Source: PALSA-1004 sp963804885 (GTDB lineage: Bacteria; Pseudomonadota; Gammaproteobacteria; Burkholderiales; SG8-41). From it: a stretch of 64,000 nucleotides of DNA. The DNA lies in contig CAWDSF010000019.1 of assembly GCA_963804885.1 (NCBI GenBank), positions 62,001 to 126,000 of the forward strand, written 5' to 3'. The position numbers and the translations under genes are program-made. Under the pieces are notes generated by a model, which was given only the letters and a program-made list of their open reading frames with translations, was not told the origin of the DNA and did not search any database. This document shows, piece after piece, positions 1 to 9,586 of this stretch. Every line of letters begins with the position of its first letter. Position 1 is the stretch's first letter.

Positions 1-1
1 C

Positions 2-159
2 GAGCCCGGCTTCCTGGCCGGCGTGCTCGACCATGTCGCTGGCCGACGAGCCGCTGCTGCTCGCGTTCGCCGACGCATGCCGAGGCATCGACCCGGCGAC
101 GGTCGAGCGCGGCGCGCGCAGGCGCTCGGCGGCGCGCCTGGGAGCGGGACGTGCCGTGA
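2..159 (+). CDS. DUF3572 family protein, C-terminal fragment
   Basis: This is the last ~50 residues of a small alphaproteobacterial protein of unknown function; the N-terminus lies outside the window. Once small indels are allowed for, the translation reads EPGFLAGVLDHVA, ADEPLLLAFADA, GIDPATVER and a terminal PWERDVP followed by TGA at 157-159. From memory this ending and the position just before dinB are typical of DUF3572 proteins in Hyphomicrobiales. At least three frame changes occur in 160 bases (near 43, 115 and 140), so no continuous frame exists. The stop overlaps the presumed start of the next gene. The family call rests on recalled sequence, not a search. Confidence 0.6.
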   Translation, partial: ARLPGRRARPCRWPTSRCCSRSPTHAEASTRRRSSAARAGARRRAWERDVP

Positions 160-1448
160 TGCGCCGCGCTTCTGCCGCGACTGCCTCGCCGACGCCGCGC
201 GCAGGCGACGCGCTGCCGCGGCCTGCGGCTCGCCGCGCCTGCTGCGCCACGCGCGAGCTCGACACGCTCGACCATCGCGCATGTCGATTGCGACGCGTTC
301 TACGCCACGATCGAGAAGCGCGACGATCCCTCGCTCGCCGACAAGCCGCTGATCGTCGGCGGCGGCAAGCGCGGCGTCGTCGTCGACCGCCTGCTACGTC
401 GCGCGCACCTACGGCGTGCACTCGGCGATGCCGATGTTCGAGGCGCGCGGCTCTGCCCGCACGCCGTCGTGCGTCCGGCCGAACATGGACGAAATACGTC
501 GCGCGTCGGCCGCGAGGTGCGCAAGCTGATGCTCGAGCTGACGCCGCAGGTCGAGCCGCTCTCGATCGACGAGGCGTTCCTCGATCTGACCGGCACCGAG
601 CGGCTGCACGGCATGAGCGCCGGCCAAGGTCGCTGGCGCGCTTCGCCGCCGACGTCGAGCGCGAGCATCGGCATCACCGTCTCGATCGGGCTGTCCGGCC
701 AACAAGTTCCTCGCCAAGATCGCCTCCGACCTCGACAAGCCGCGCGGCTTTGCGGTGCTCGGCAGCGACGAGGCGGCGGCATTCCTGCGCCGACAAGCCG
801 GTCGGCTTCATCTACGGCGTCGGCAAGGTCGAGCGCGGCGCGGCTCGCCAACGCGACGGCTTCCGCACTGATCGCCGACCTGCAGCGCGCCGACGAGCGC
901 GACCTGATGCGCCGCTACGGCGTCGAAGGCCGCGGCCTGTGCGCGGCTCGCGCGCGGCATCGACGACCGCAAGGTCGATGCCGGAGCGCGAGACCAAGAG
1001 CGTGTCGGCCGAGAACGACGTTCGAGCGCGACATCGCCGTCTTCCGGCCGCTGGAGAAGCTGCTCTGGGCGCTGACGGAGGAGGTGTCCGACGCGGCTGA
1101 AGGAGAAGGCGCTCGCCGGCTCGACCGTGACGCTGAAGCTCAAGACCGCCGACTTCCGCATCCGCACCCGCGCGCGCTCGCTCGGCGAGCCCGACGCAGC
1201 TCGCCGGACAAGATCTTCGCCGCCGGCCGCGACCTGCTTGCGCGCGAGATCGACGGCACGCACTATCCGCCTGCTCGGCATCGGCGTCGAGCGCGCTGAC
1301 CGACGGCCGAGGAGGCCGACCCCGCCGATCTGGTCGATCGCACGGCCGCGCGGCGCGCCGCCGCCGAGCACGCGATCGACCGGGTGCGCGGCCAGCTTCG
1401 GCCGACGAGGCCGTGGTCAAGGGGCTGGCGTTCGACGAGGAGGAATAA
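159..1448 (+). CDS. dinB: DNA polymerase IV (DinB), frameshifted
   Basis: Y-family translesion polymerase that copies past DNA lesions. The Cys-rich N-terminal extension (FCRDCLADA, then CRACGSPRLL) is the zinc-ribbon-like tail seen in Rhizobiales DinB. The catalytic palm follows with HVDCDAFYATIEKRDDPSL, YGVHSAMPMFEA and the acidic motif LSIDEAFLDLTGTERLHGM. Then come the SIGLSANKFLAKIASDLDKP stretch and the little-finger segment TVTLKLKTADFRIRTR; the end is FDEEE plus TAA. To recover this, roughly a dozen single-base insertions must be removed (near 381, 448, 489, 661, 695, 785, 830, 854, 870 and others). Identity is clear, but no intact open frame is present. The indels look like sequence errors rather than decay, because every conserved block survives. 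Confidence 0.85.
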
Positions 1449-1483
1449 TCCTAGTCCGGGGCAGGCTTGTTCGGGATCATGGT

Positions 1484-2377
1484 CTACCGGTCCTCTTTGG
1501 CCCACGGGAACAGCACGGCGGGGAAATCCGCCGCGTGGCGCGGACCCGCGGGGCGCGGCTGGTATTCCGGCCGCGGCGTCGGATCGGGCTCGACCACCTT
1601 GCGATAGAGGTGCCAGGTCGCGTGCCCCAGCACCGGCAGCACCACCGGCAGGCCGAGAAACATCGGCAGCGAGCCCAGAAACCAGCAACGCCGCGACGAT
1701 CAAGCCCCACAGCGCCATGGTGCCCGGATTCTCCAGCACCGCGCGCACCGAGGTCGCCAGCGCGACCGCGGCGCCGACGTCGCGGTCGAGCAGCAGCGGA
1801 AACGACACCACGCTCAAGATCAGCGCGGCGACCGCGAACAGGAAGCCACGCCATTGCCGATGACGATCACGATCCATCCGGCTTGCGTCGTCAGGATGTC
1901 GTAGACGAATTGCCCGATCGAGGTCGGCGTCGCGTAGCCGAAGTTGGCCACGTAGATGGCATGCGCGGTCGCGACCCAGATCAGGAACAGCAGCATCAGC
2001 AGAACGCCTAAGGCCACGATCGCGCCGATCGAAGGCGAATGCAGCACATCGAGCGCGTCCGCGGCCGCCACCTCGACGCCGGCTTCGCGCCGGCGCGACA
2101 GCTCATAGAGGCCGATGGCGGCGACCGGCCCGATCAATGCAAAGCCCGCGGCGAGCGGATAGAACCACGGCAACAGCGCATAGCCGAGCGTCAGCCCGGC
2201 GAGCATGATGCCGATGATCGGATACATCACGCAAAGAAACACCGCGTGGCTGGGCATCGCGGAAAAATCCTGCCAACCCTTCTTGAGCGCGTCGATGAGA
2301 TCGGCCGCGCCGACGCGGCGGATCGAAAGGTGGTCAAGCCGGGTGGCAGCACCGATGAGAATGTGACCCTGGGCCAT
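1484..2377 (-). CDS. DUF2189 family integral membrane protein, frameshifted
   Basis: Predicted polytopic inner-membrane protein of unknown function. The start is MAQGHILIGAATRL; a soluble N-terminus with DALKKGWQDF precedes six or so hydrophobic segments (for example GIMLAGLTLGYALLP and AIVALGVLLMLLFLIW). The C-terminus is charged and Pro-rich and ends WAKEDR before TAG. From memory, the KKGWQDF motif and 'SHAVFLCVMYPIIG' layout match DUF2189. The frame changes near 1850 and again near 1680, so the last third is split over other frames. It is transcribed toward dinB and ends 35 bases from the dinB stop, so the two are convergent. Confidence 0.7.
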
Positions 2378-2627
2378 GGTCGTGCCTCCTCGAACCGTGA
2401 GCGGCTCAAACAGTCGCGGCACCGATATGACAACGCCGTAGCGACGGCTCGTGGTCACGTCGCGCTGCGACCAACGTGACGCAAATCCTAGCACCGACGA
2501 CGAGCGTACCCGTTCACGATTGCGGGACCGTCCGGCGCGGGCGCGTCGGCGTCAACGCATTGCGCGCAGGCCGGTTCCAGGATGGCGTTTGACGCGGCGC
2601 GAGGAGCCGCCCTCACGAGGAAGGTGT

Positions 2628-3471
2628 TCAGGACAGGGCCTTCACGGACAGGGCTTGACTGTCCTTGATCTCGAGTCGGGTCATCTCGCCGCTGACGACG
2701 AAATCGCCGTAGTCGAGCAGCAGCGCGCGCGACACGCCGTTCTCGTAGAGCTCGAAGGTGATGGAGTAGATCGGCAGTTGCTCACCGCCTCTCCTTGCTC
2801 CTTGTCGAAATAGCTGATCGTGACCGGCCAGCGCGTCAGCGACCAGCGCGAATGCCTGCTGGCTGGCAGCGTCGCTTCGGCACGTGCTCGTCCGGCGCGA
2901 TCGCGTTGCCGATGACGGTGAGCGTGTCGTAGATCTTCTCGCCGTTCTCGGAGCCGTCGTAGACCACAGCCTCGTAGCACGGTCTTGCCTTCGCGCGCGG
3001 CGGCGATGATGCGGCGCACGTGCTCGGTCGGAAACACCACCTCGACGGAATAATCGAACGACTTGTCGTACGGCTGGGTCAGCTTGACGCCATGCCGTTG
3101 TTCACGCCGCTCGGCCTGGCCGTCGACCGCGTCGCGCAGCGCTCGTCGAGGAAGTTCTGCGAATGGAAGCGCAACCGCTTCGCCGCTGCCCTCCTCCCAG
3201 GTGGTCGCGCGCAGATCGCTGAGCGAAACCTTGCCCTCGCCGCTGTCGAGCTCGCGACACCTGCCGGAATTGCAGCGCGTAGCCCTCGCACGGGCTGCCC
3301 GAGAAATCGTAGAGAATGCGGCCGCTGCACCGCGCTCATCGGCCTCTTGCCGCGCGTACTGGGCGAGCTTGAGATCGTAGACCGCCCGGTGCGAGGCGAG
3401 CAGCGACCGCGCTGCCCTGCGCCAGAGCCGGCTGGCGGCGAAGCCGCGGCGAACAGGCTGGGCCAGCACAT
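2628..3471 (-). CDS. EipB-like (DUF1849) cell-envelope protein, frameshifted
   Basis: Periplasmic protein of the DUF1849 family; the Brucella member EipB is known to support envelope integrity. Joining frames gives SHRAVYDLKLAQ, then a segment like YDFSGSPCEGYALQFRQ, ELDSGEGKVSLSDLRATTWE, KLTQPYDKSFDYSVEVVFPTEHV and SRALLLDYGDFVVSGEMTRLE, the expected order for the family. The start at 3471 (ATG TGC TGG) gives a hydrophobic N-terminus consistent with a signal peptide, but frame changes make it uncertain. At least six indels are needed. The conserved Cys in GSPCEGY survives. No neighbouring gene shares its strand closely enough to suggest an operon. Confidence 0.65.
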
Positions 3472-3722
3472 CGCAAGAAAGGCGGGCGCAATTCACGAGA
3501 ATTTCCTCAAGTCGCCCGGCGGCGACCTTACGGGGCCGCGTATCCGCCGCAACGCGCGGCGCTGCCAGCGGCGCGATCGGCTTGCCAATGCCCATGCCGC
3601 CAAACAAGCCGGTCATGAGCGTGCTGGATGCGATCTCATGGCGCAGCGGGCGTTCTACGGCGATAGTGAGCGTTGAAGACGGACGCGCGCCACCGATATG
3701 GCGGCTGGTCAAGGAGAACAGC

Positions 3723-4190
3723 ATGGCCGGCAACAGTTGAAAAGAAGCTCGCGGATCTCGGGATCAAACTGCCGACCCCGGCTGCGCCGGTCGCGAATTA
3801 CGTGCCTTTCGTGCGCACCGGCAAGCTTCTGGTGGTTTCGGGCCAGCTTTGCTTCGACATCGAAGGCAAGCTGGTCGCCAAGGGCCAGCTTGGCGGCGGC
3901 GTCTCGATCGAGGACGGCGCCAAGGCGGCGCATGCCTGCGCCATCAACCTGCTGGCGCAGCTCAAGAGCCGCGCTGGGCGATCTCGACAAGGTGGCCCGC
4001 GTGGTGCGGCTCGGCGGCTTCATCAATTCGGCGCCGGGCTTCGCCGATGGCCCCAAGGTGATGAACGGCGCGTCCGACCTGATGGTCACGGCGTTCGGCG
4101 ACAAGGGCCGCCACGCCCGCACCACCATCGGCGTGTCGCGCTGCCGCTCGATGCCGCTGTCGAGGTCGAGGGCGCGTTCGAAGTGTCAAC
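3723..4190 (+). CDS. RidA-family protein (YjgF/YER057c/UK114), frameshifted
   Basis: RidA-type proteins hydrolyse reactive enamine/imine intermediates; this is the ~150-residue alphaproteobacterial subgroup. After ATG at 3723 the protein reads VEKKLADLGIKLPTPAAPVANY, VRTGKLLVVSGQL, GGVSIEDGAKAAHACAINLL, ARVVRLGGFINSAPGFAD, MNGASDLMVTAFGDKGRHAR and a terminal segment like LPLDAAVEVEGAFEVS. Frame changes are an extra base near 3735, another near 3975 and a missing base near 4135. The canonical stop is not visible in frame, so the end is approximate. It is directly followed by a glycerophosphodiesterase gene on the same strand, probably an operon. Confidence 0.75.
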
Positions 4191-4208
4191 TAGGGCGCTG
4201 GACGTATC

Positions 4209-4951
4209 ATGCCGGACTGGCTGACCGCGCGACCGGTCGCACATCGCGGGCCTGCACGACGCCGCCGAACGGCGTGATCGAAAACACGCCGTCCGCCTTC
4301 GAAGCCGCGATCGCCGGCAACTATGCGATCGAGTGCGATCTCCAGATCAGCGCCGACGGCGAGGCGATGGTCCACCACGACGATGCGCTCGGCCGCCTCA
4401 CCGACGGCACCGGCCGCCTCGACGCGATGCCTGCGGCGGAACTCAAGCGGGTCGCGTTCAAGGCCACCAAGGACCGCATGCTCGACGCTCGGCGAGCTAT
4501 GCGCGCTGGTGGCGGGCGCGCGCCACGCTGGTGATCGAGTTGAAGAGCCGGTTTGATGGCGACCTGCGCCTGCCGCAGCGCGCCGCGGACGGTGCTCGCA
4601 GGACTACAAGGGTCCGGTCGCGGTGATGTCGTTCGATCCAGGCCAGATTACGGCACTTCGCGACGTCGCACCCGGCGCTGCTGCGCGGGCTCGTCGGATG
4701 CGGCCGGACCGCACGCCGCGAACGCAGTTTCACGACCGGGGCCGGCGCAAAGTTCGTGCTGCAGGCCCTCGCATCGCGGCTGCAATTCCTGGCCTATCGG
4801 GTGTCGGACTTGCCTTCGCCGGTGCCGCGGCTGTCGCGCGCAACGTGCTCGGCCTGCCACTGCTGACCTGGACGGTGCGCACGCCGGATGACCGAAGCGC
4901 CGCGCCGCCCGGCACGCCGACCAGATGATTTTCGAGGGCTTCCGGCCCTGA
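4209..4951 (+). CDS. glycerophosphodiester phosphodiesterase, frameshifted
   Basis: Cleaves glycerophosphodiesters to glycerol-3-phosphate and an alcohol (GDPD family, TIM barrel). The ATG at 4209 gives MPDWLTARPVAHRGLH, where HRG is the first catalytic block. Then come VIENTPSAFEAAI, the metal-site segment AIECDLQISADGEAMVHHDDALGRLT, VIELKSRFDG, VMSFDPGQITALR and a final segment LLTWTVRTPDD, ending IFEGFRP plus TGA at 4949. Frame changes occur near 4230, 4490, 4605, 4690, 4740 and 4880. Size (~245 residues) and motif order fit a cytoplasmic UgpQ-like enzyme. There is no signal peptide. It follows the ridA-like gene by about 20 bases. Confidence 0.8.
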
Positions 4952-5022
4952 TGAGCCCGATTTAACGAAACTACGAGGCGGCGCACGGCGTTGCCGTTGC
5001 GAACCATCACGGAGTTTGACCC

Positions 5023-5330
5023 ATGCGACTGTCCATCGCCGTTGCCGCCGGCATCGTGGCCCTCAGCGCTGCTTCCTGTCCCGCCCATGCCGGCCAGACC
5101 GACCGCGTCGGCGGCGCTCAGGCTTACGAGCACCAGGAGGTTTCGGCCGCCAAGCGCAAGACAAGCGCGTGCGAGGCTATCAAGCCTATGGCAGCAGCCA
5201 GCAGCAGATCGCCTGCACCTATCGTCGGCTGCAACCCGATCCCGCGCGGCTGCCGGATCGTGACCGGACGCATCCCTATCACCTGGCATCGCAGCGACGC
5301 GGTCTGCCAATCCGCGATCTCCCGCACCAC
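5023..5330 (+). CDS. small secreted protein of unknown function, frameshifted
   Basis: The ATG at 5023 opens a clear Sec signal peptide (MRLSIAVAAGIVALSAAS, then CPAHAGQ). The mature part is short and Cys-containing; joining frames gives RGYQAYGSSQQQIACTY, VGCNPIPRGC and TGRIPITW. I do not recognise a named family, though similar small Cys/Pro periplasmic proteins are common in Rhizobiales. The frame changes near 5158 and about 5215, and the end is not determinable. It probably acts in the periplasm. Bases 5331-5528 hold nothing I can support. Confidence 0.45.
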
Positions 5331-5528
5331 TCGGCTGTCATGCCGTGTACGCCGGGAGCGTCATCGGCTGGCGCGGCAGTCGCCGGAACCGGCTTCGACA
5401 GACGCCTCATGCGTCTGCCAGAGCAGCGCCGCGGCCGCCAATTGCTGCTGCGGACCGCGCCGCGGAACGGCTAGCACCATGGCGAGCTGCCGGACCGTCC
5501 GGAGGTCTACGCCGCTTCGATAGACGCA

Positions 5529-6758
5529 ATGAGCCAACCTGAACTGCGGCTGCGCGTGATCCCGACCATCGCCGAGGTGGCCGCGGAAGCATGGGATGCC
5601 TGCGCCAATCCGGCCGTTCCGGACAAGCCGAAACTAAACTCTCAAGACTACCGCGTATAACCCATTTCATTTCATACGACTTTCTTTATGCCTTGGAGGC
5701 GTCCGGCTCGGCCACCGCGCGGACCGGCTGGCAGCCCCAGCACCTGCTCGCCGAAAGCCCCGGACGGCGACGCTGCTCGGCGCCGTGCCCTGCTATCTGA
5801 AATCGCATTCGCACGGCGAGTACGTGTTCGACCGCGGCTGGGCCGAGGCCTACGAGCGCGCCGGCGGCAAGTACTACCCGAAGCTGCAGGTCTCGGTGCC
5901 GTTCACGCCGGCGACCGGCCGACGTCTGCTGGTGCGGCCAGGCGCGCAACGCAGACGCGGTGCAGCGCCGCGTCTGACCGCCGGCCTTGATCGAACTCGT
6001 GCCGGCGGCACGAGGCCTCATCCGTCCACGTCACCTTCATGCCGGAGCAGGAATGCGACTTCCTCGGCCGCGACAGGGTTTCCTGCGAGCGCACCGACCA
6101 GCAGTTCCACTGGGAGAACGACGGCTACGCCACCTTCGACGCTTTCCTCGAGGCGCTCTCGTCGCGCAAGCGCAAGACCATCCGCGCGAGCGCCGCGACG
6201 GCGCTCGGCGCACGGCATCACGGTGCACTGGCTGACCGGCAGCGACCTGACCGAAGACGTCTGGGATGCGTTCTTCGAGTTCTACATGGAGACCGGCTCG
6301 CGCAAATGGGGCCGGCCCTATCTCACCCGCGCAGTTCTATTCGCTGATCGGCCAGACGCATGGCCGACCGCATCGTGCTGATCATGGCGAAGCGCGCCGG
6401 GCGCTGGATCGCCGGCGCCATCAACTTCATCGGCTCGGACGCGCTCTACGGCCGCCACTGGGGCGCGATCGAGCACCACCCGTTCCTGCATTTCGAGATC
6501 TGCTACTACCAGGCCATCGAGTTCGCGATCGCGAACAAGCTCGCGCGCGTCGAGGCCGGCGCCCAGGGCGAGCACAAGCTGGCGCGCGGCTACCTGCCGG
6601 TCACCACCCATTCGGCCCATTACATCGCCGATCCGGGCCTGCGGCGGGCGATCGCCGACTACCTCGCGCGCGAGCGCGCCTATGTGGAGGCGGCCGGCGA
6701 GGAGCTTGCAGCGGCCGCCCCGTTCCGCAAGGATTTGGCCGACCAGGAACAGGATTGA
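5529..6758 (+). CDS. GNAT-fold protein of the FemAB-like DUF482 family, frameshifted
   Basis: Members of this family (PF04339 type, ~390-400 residues) have a double GNAT fold related to FemAB aminoacyl transferases; their substrate is not established. From ATG at 5529 the blocks are RVIPTIAEVAAEAWDACANP, SYDFLYALEASGSA, TGWQPQHLL, PCYLKSHSHGEYVFDRGWAEA, YYPKLQVSVPFTPATGRRLL, FHWENDGYATFDAFLEALSS, KRKTIR, GITVHWLTGSDL, YMETGSRKWGRPYL, GAINFIGSDALYGRHWGAIE and ARGYLPVTTHSAHYIADP. These are characteristic of the family. Indels lie near 5620-5670, 5760, 5935, 6010, 6080, 6215 and 6330. The stop TGA at 6756 is 17 bases before the HIT gene, so the two are probably cotranscribed. Confidence 0.8.
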
Positions 6759-6775
6759 GTGCTGGGAGAATGCCG

Positions 6776-7195
6776 ATGCCGAGCTACGACCCCAACAACA
6801 TCTTCGCGAAAATCCTGCGCGGCGAACTGCCGTGTCACAAGGTCTACGAGGACGACAAGGTGCTCGCCTTCCTCGACATCATGCCGCGCGCGCCCGGCCA
6901 TACGCTGGTGCTGCCGAAGGCGCCCGCCCGCAACCTACTCGACGTTCAGCCCGACGACCTCGCCGCCGTCGCCAAGATCGCGCAGAAGGTCGCCAAGGCC
7001 GGGATGAAGGTGTTCGGCGCCGACGGCGTCACGGTGCAGCAGTTCAACGAGAACGCCGGCGGCCAGGTGGTGTTCCACCTCCACGTCCACGTCATTCCGC
7101 GCAAGGCCGGCGTGCCGATGAAGCCGCCCGCGAGCGAGAAGGAAAAGCCCGATGTGCTGGCCGACCACGCGCTGAAGCTCGCGGCGGCGTTCTGA
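6776..7195 (+). CDS. HIT-family nucleotide hydrolase
   Basis: A 139-residue histidine-triad protein; the family cleaves nucleotide phosphoramidates and dinucleoside polyphosphates. The catalytic triad HLHVHVIP lies near residue 100. The N-terminal block NIFAKILRGELPCHKVYEDD and DIMPRAPGHTLVLPK are typical of bacterial Hint/HIT proteins. Two ATGs are available (6770 and 6776); 6776 is chosen because the GGGAG at 6764-6768 has better spacing to it. This is one of the few genes in the left part with an unbroken frame. It follows the DUF482 gene by 17 bases. Confidence 0.9.
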   Translation: MPSYDPNNIFAKILRGELPCHKVYEDDKVLAFLDIMPRAPGHTLVLPKAPARNLLDVQPDDLAAVAKIAQKVAKAGMKVFGADGVTVQQFNENAGGQVVFHLHVHVIPRKAGVPMKPPASEKEKPDVLADHALKLAAAF

Positions 7196-7207
7196 AGGTG
7201 CAGTGGT

Positions 7208-7553
7208 TTAAGGCCCGAACCACCAGGCGCCGGCGAGAAACAGCACTTCGCCGACCAGCACACCGACAAACACCGAGCGGCGCGCCGACCAGGAAAGCGA
7301 CAAAGCCGAGCGCTGCGGCGCCAATCCGCACGGACAGCGGGATCGCGGCCAGCGCGCCGCCGGTGGTCGATGATCGAGCTGCGCCATCACGCCCGCCAGC
7401 ATCGCGGTCGCCACCGCCCTCACCCAAACGATGATCTGCGAGTCCTCGTCGAGGCCGCGCACCAGCACCAGGCCGAGCACGCGCCACACCTCGTTCGGCA
7501 GGAAGCCGACCAGGATGAGCGCCAGATAGGGCCCGATCTCGGCGAAGCGTCAT
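7208..7553 (-). CDS. azlD: AzlD-family branched-chain amino acid exporter small subunit (pair 1), frameshifted
   Basis: Small four-helix partner of AzlC; the AzlCD pair exports branched-chain amino acids. Combining frames gives EIGPYLALILVGFLPNEVWR, VLVRGLDEDSQIIVWVRAVA, the hydrophobic segment AAIPLSVRIGAAALGFVAFL and the end AGAWWFGP plus TAA. These are the normal AzlD landmarks (LPNEVWR and VRAVATA). The ATG at 7553 overlaps the azlC stop in an ATGA arrangement, so translation is probably coupled. Frame changes are near 7545, 7480, 7375 and 7285. Confidence 0.8.
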
Positions 7554-8291
7554 CGCTCATCGCCTCCGCGCAGCCGGTGGACCAGCATAGGCAATGCGAG
7601 CCGGCGATCAGGCCGGTCCACATCAGGTCGAGGCCGACCTTCTGCGCGGCCAGCAGCGGGCCGATCACGAGGCCGAGCCCGAACGCCAGCTGGTCGATCA
7701 GCGTGCGGTTGTTGCGCGCCGACGACATCAGGATCGCCATCGGCGTGAAGAACAGGAGCGTGGCCGCGAGCAGCGGCGGCAGCTCGGCCGCCAGATGAAT
7801 AGCCGATCACGCTGCCGACCACCGCGGCCGACAGCAGGCCCGTACCCAAGCCGTTGTAAAACGGCACGCGCTCGACGCGCGGCAGCTGCGGCACCAGCCG
7901 CATGCCCTCGACCCAGACGCTGATCGCGGTCAGATGCGACGGCAGCAGCAGGTCGACCTGCCGCGTGCGCTCCGGCGCTTCAGCACCGGCACCAGTGCCG
8001 CCACCATCGGCAGGAAGCGCACGCTCGACAGGCCGACAGCAATCGCGACTTCGAGCAGCGTGGCGGTGGTCAACGTCGAGATCAGGATGACCTGCGCGGG
8101 CGCGGCCCAGATCAGCAGCGTCGAGAGCATCATCCACGGCAGGCTGAAGCCGAACTCATAGGCCAGCGCGCCGATGCCGATGTAATTGCCGAGCAGCACA
8201 TAGACGAACACCGAGCGCCACGCCGCGGCAAATCCGTCGAGGAAGGCCGCGCGTGTTGTGGCGGCGGATGGTCGGAAGCCGGCTCGGACAT
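7550..8291 (-). CDS. azlC: AzlC-family branched-chain amino acid exporter large subunit (pair 1), frameshifted
   Basis: Large membrane subunit of an AzlCD exporter. The ATG at 8291 leads to FLDGFAAAWRSVFVYVLLGN, IGIGALAYEFGFSLPWMMLS, the hallmark segment WAAPAQVILIS, VAIAVGLSSVRFLPMVAALV, then LTAISVWVEGMR, RVPFYNGLGTGLLSAAVVGS, FFTPMAILMSSARN and LAFGLGLVIGPLLAA. The stop overlaps the following azlD. Indels near 7975, 7800 and 7640 break the frame. It is downstream of a second azlC-azlD pair on the same strand (8331-9420), so four exporter genes run head to tail. Confidence 0.82.
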
Positions 8292-8330
8292 CGGCCCAAG
8301 CTGTCCCACAGGACGGCCGCAACGCGCAAG

Positions 8331-8672
8331 CTAGGGGATGAACGCCGCCGCGCCTGCGATCAGTACGGTCTCTCCGACCAGTGACGCCGGCGAACGCTGA
8401 ACGGCGGATCAACAGGAATGCCAAAAATCCCGAAGCCAAGCGCTGCGAGCCGCACCTCGACAGCGGACCGCCGCGAGCGCGCCCGGCGGGAACAGCATGA
8501 TGCGCGCCACCACGGCGGCGACCAGCGCGGTCGCCACTGCCCTCACCCACAGGATGATCTCGGAATTCTCGTCGATGCCGCGGCCCAACAGAATGCCAAG
8601 CCATCGCCACACCTCACTGGGCAGGAAGCCGATCAGCAGCAGCGCGAGATAAGGCTCCATCGGAATGTTCAT
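8331..8672 (-). CDS. azlD: AzlD-family exporter small subunit (pair 2), frameshifted
   Basis: Second AzlD paralogue. The ATG at 8672 gives MNIPMEPYLALLLIGFLPSE, then VWRWLGILLGRGIDENSEII, LWVRAVATALVAAVVARIML, FPPGALAAV and, after frame changes near 8460 and 8400, a C-terminus ending AGAAAFIP before TAG at 8331. It keeps the LPSEVWR and WVRAVATAL landmarks and aligns over its length with pair 1. The start codon overlaps the azlC stop (ATGA). About 40 bases separate its stop from the start of the pair-1 azlC, so the four genes probably form one transcript. Confidence 0.8.
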
Positions 8673-9420
8673 GACGCGGCCTTCCAGCGGCGCTGCAAGC
8701 GGTGCGCCCGTAGGCCAGCGTGCCGCCGATGATGCCGGTCCACAGCAGGTCGAACTCGATCTTGCTGAAGGCCAACACCGGCCCGATCGTGATGCCGAGC
8801 CCCAAGCGAGCTTGTCGAGTAGCAGCCGTGCATTGCGCGCGCCGACGCCAGGAACGAGATCGGTGTGATGAACATCGCGCCGGCGGCAAACACCGCCGGC
8901 AGCAGCGCCTGAATCCCGTAGCCCGATCGCGGAAAAGACAACGCCGATGCTCAGCAGCGTCAGCCGAACGCCGTTGCAGAACGCAATGCGCTGGTCGCGC
9001 GCCAAGCCGGGGCCGTGCGCATCGACTCGATCCAGACACTGACCGCCATGAAGTGCACCGGGATGAGCAATTGCCAGGTCCGGGTGGCTCCGGCCTCACC
9101 ATCGGGATCAGCGCGACCACGATCGGCAGCAGCCGCACGCTCGACAGCTCACCGCGACCGCCGTCTCGATCAACGCCGAGCCGGGCGCCGATCCCGGTCA
9201 CCAGGATGACCTGCGCGGGCCCGGCCCACTGCATCGCGGTCGAGAGCATCGCCCAGCTCATCGACAGGCCGTAGTCGTGGCACAGCGCGCCGAAGCCGAT
9301 GTAGGTGAAGGCGATGACGAAGCTGAACACCGAGGTCAATGCGATGCGCACGCCGAGCCGGAAGCCGCCGGACGGGCTCGTGGCCGGGAGCTGCGGCGCA
9401 TCGACATGGCCTTTCGTCAC
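8669..9420 (-). CDS. azlC: AzlC-family exporter large subunit (pair 2), frameshifted
   Basis: Second AzlC paralogue. A GTG at 9420 opens VTKGHVDAPQLPATSPSGGF, then LGVRIALTSVFSFVIAFTYI, GFGALCHDYGLSMSWAMLST and the hallmark WAGPAQVILVTGIG. ELSSVRLLPIVVALIPMVR follows, and in other frames FCNGVRLTLLSIGVVFSAIG and AMFITPISFLASARAMHG. Frame changes lie near 9185, 9150, 9095, 8925, 8840 and 8705. The start choice is moderate; an ATG at 9430 is in another frame. Bases 9421-9586, up to the mipZ stop, hold no gene I can support. Confidence 0.78.
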
Positions 9421-9586
9421 ACGGCGGCATGATGCGCGCAACCGCCGCGCGGCACATGCGCGTGCGGCATTCCTCGACCGAAGGTCGCCCGAGCCTACGC
9501 GCGGAAATGGAGCGGCGATGGCCGTCCGGCGAGCATCACTCGCCGTTCAGTTGCCGCTCCAAAATCATGCTCCGAGGCCGTGACGT

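Noticed and set aside
33..1299. Overlapping plus-strand frames in the first 1.3 kb that look like several Arg-rich proteins
   Set aside because: They are pieces and shadows of DUF3572 and dinB broken by indels; conserved DinB blocks are found by hopping frames.
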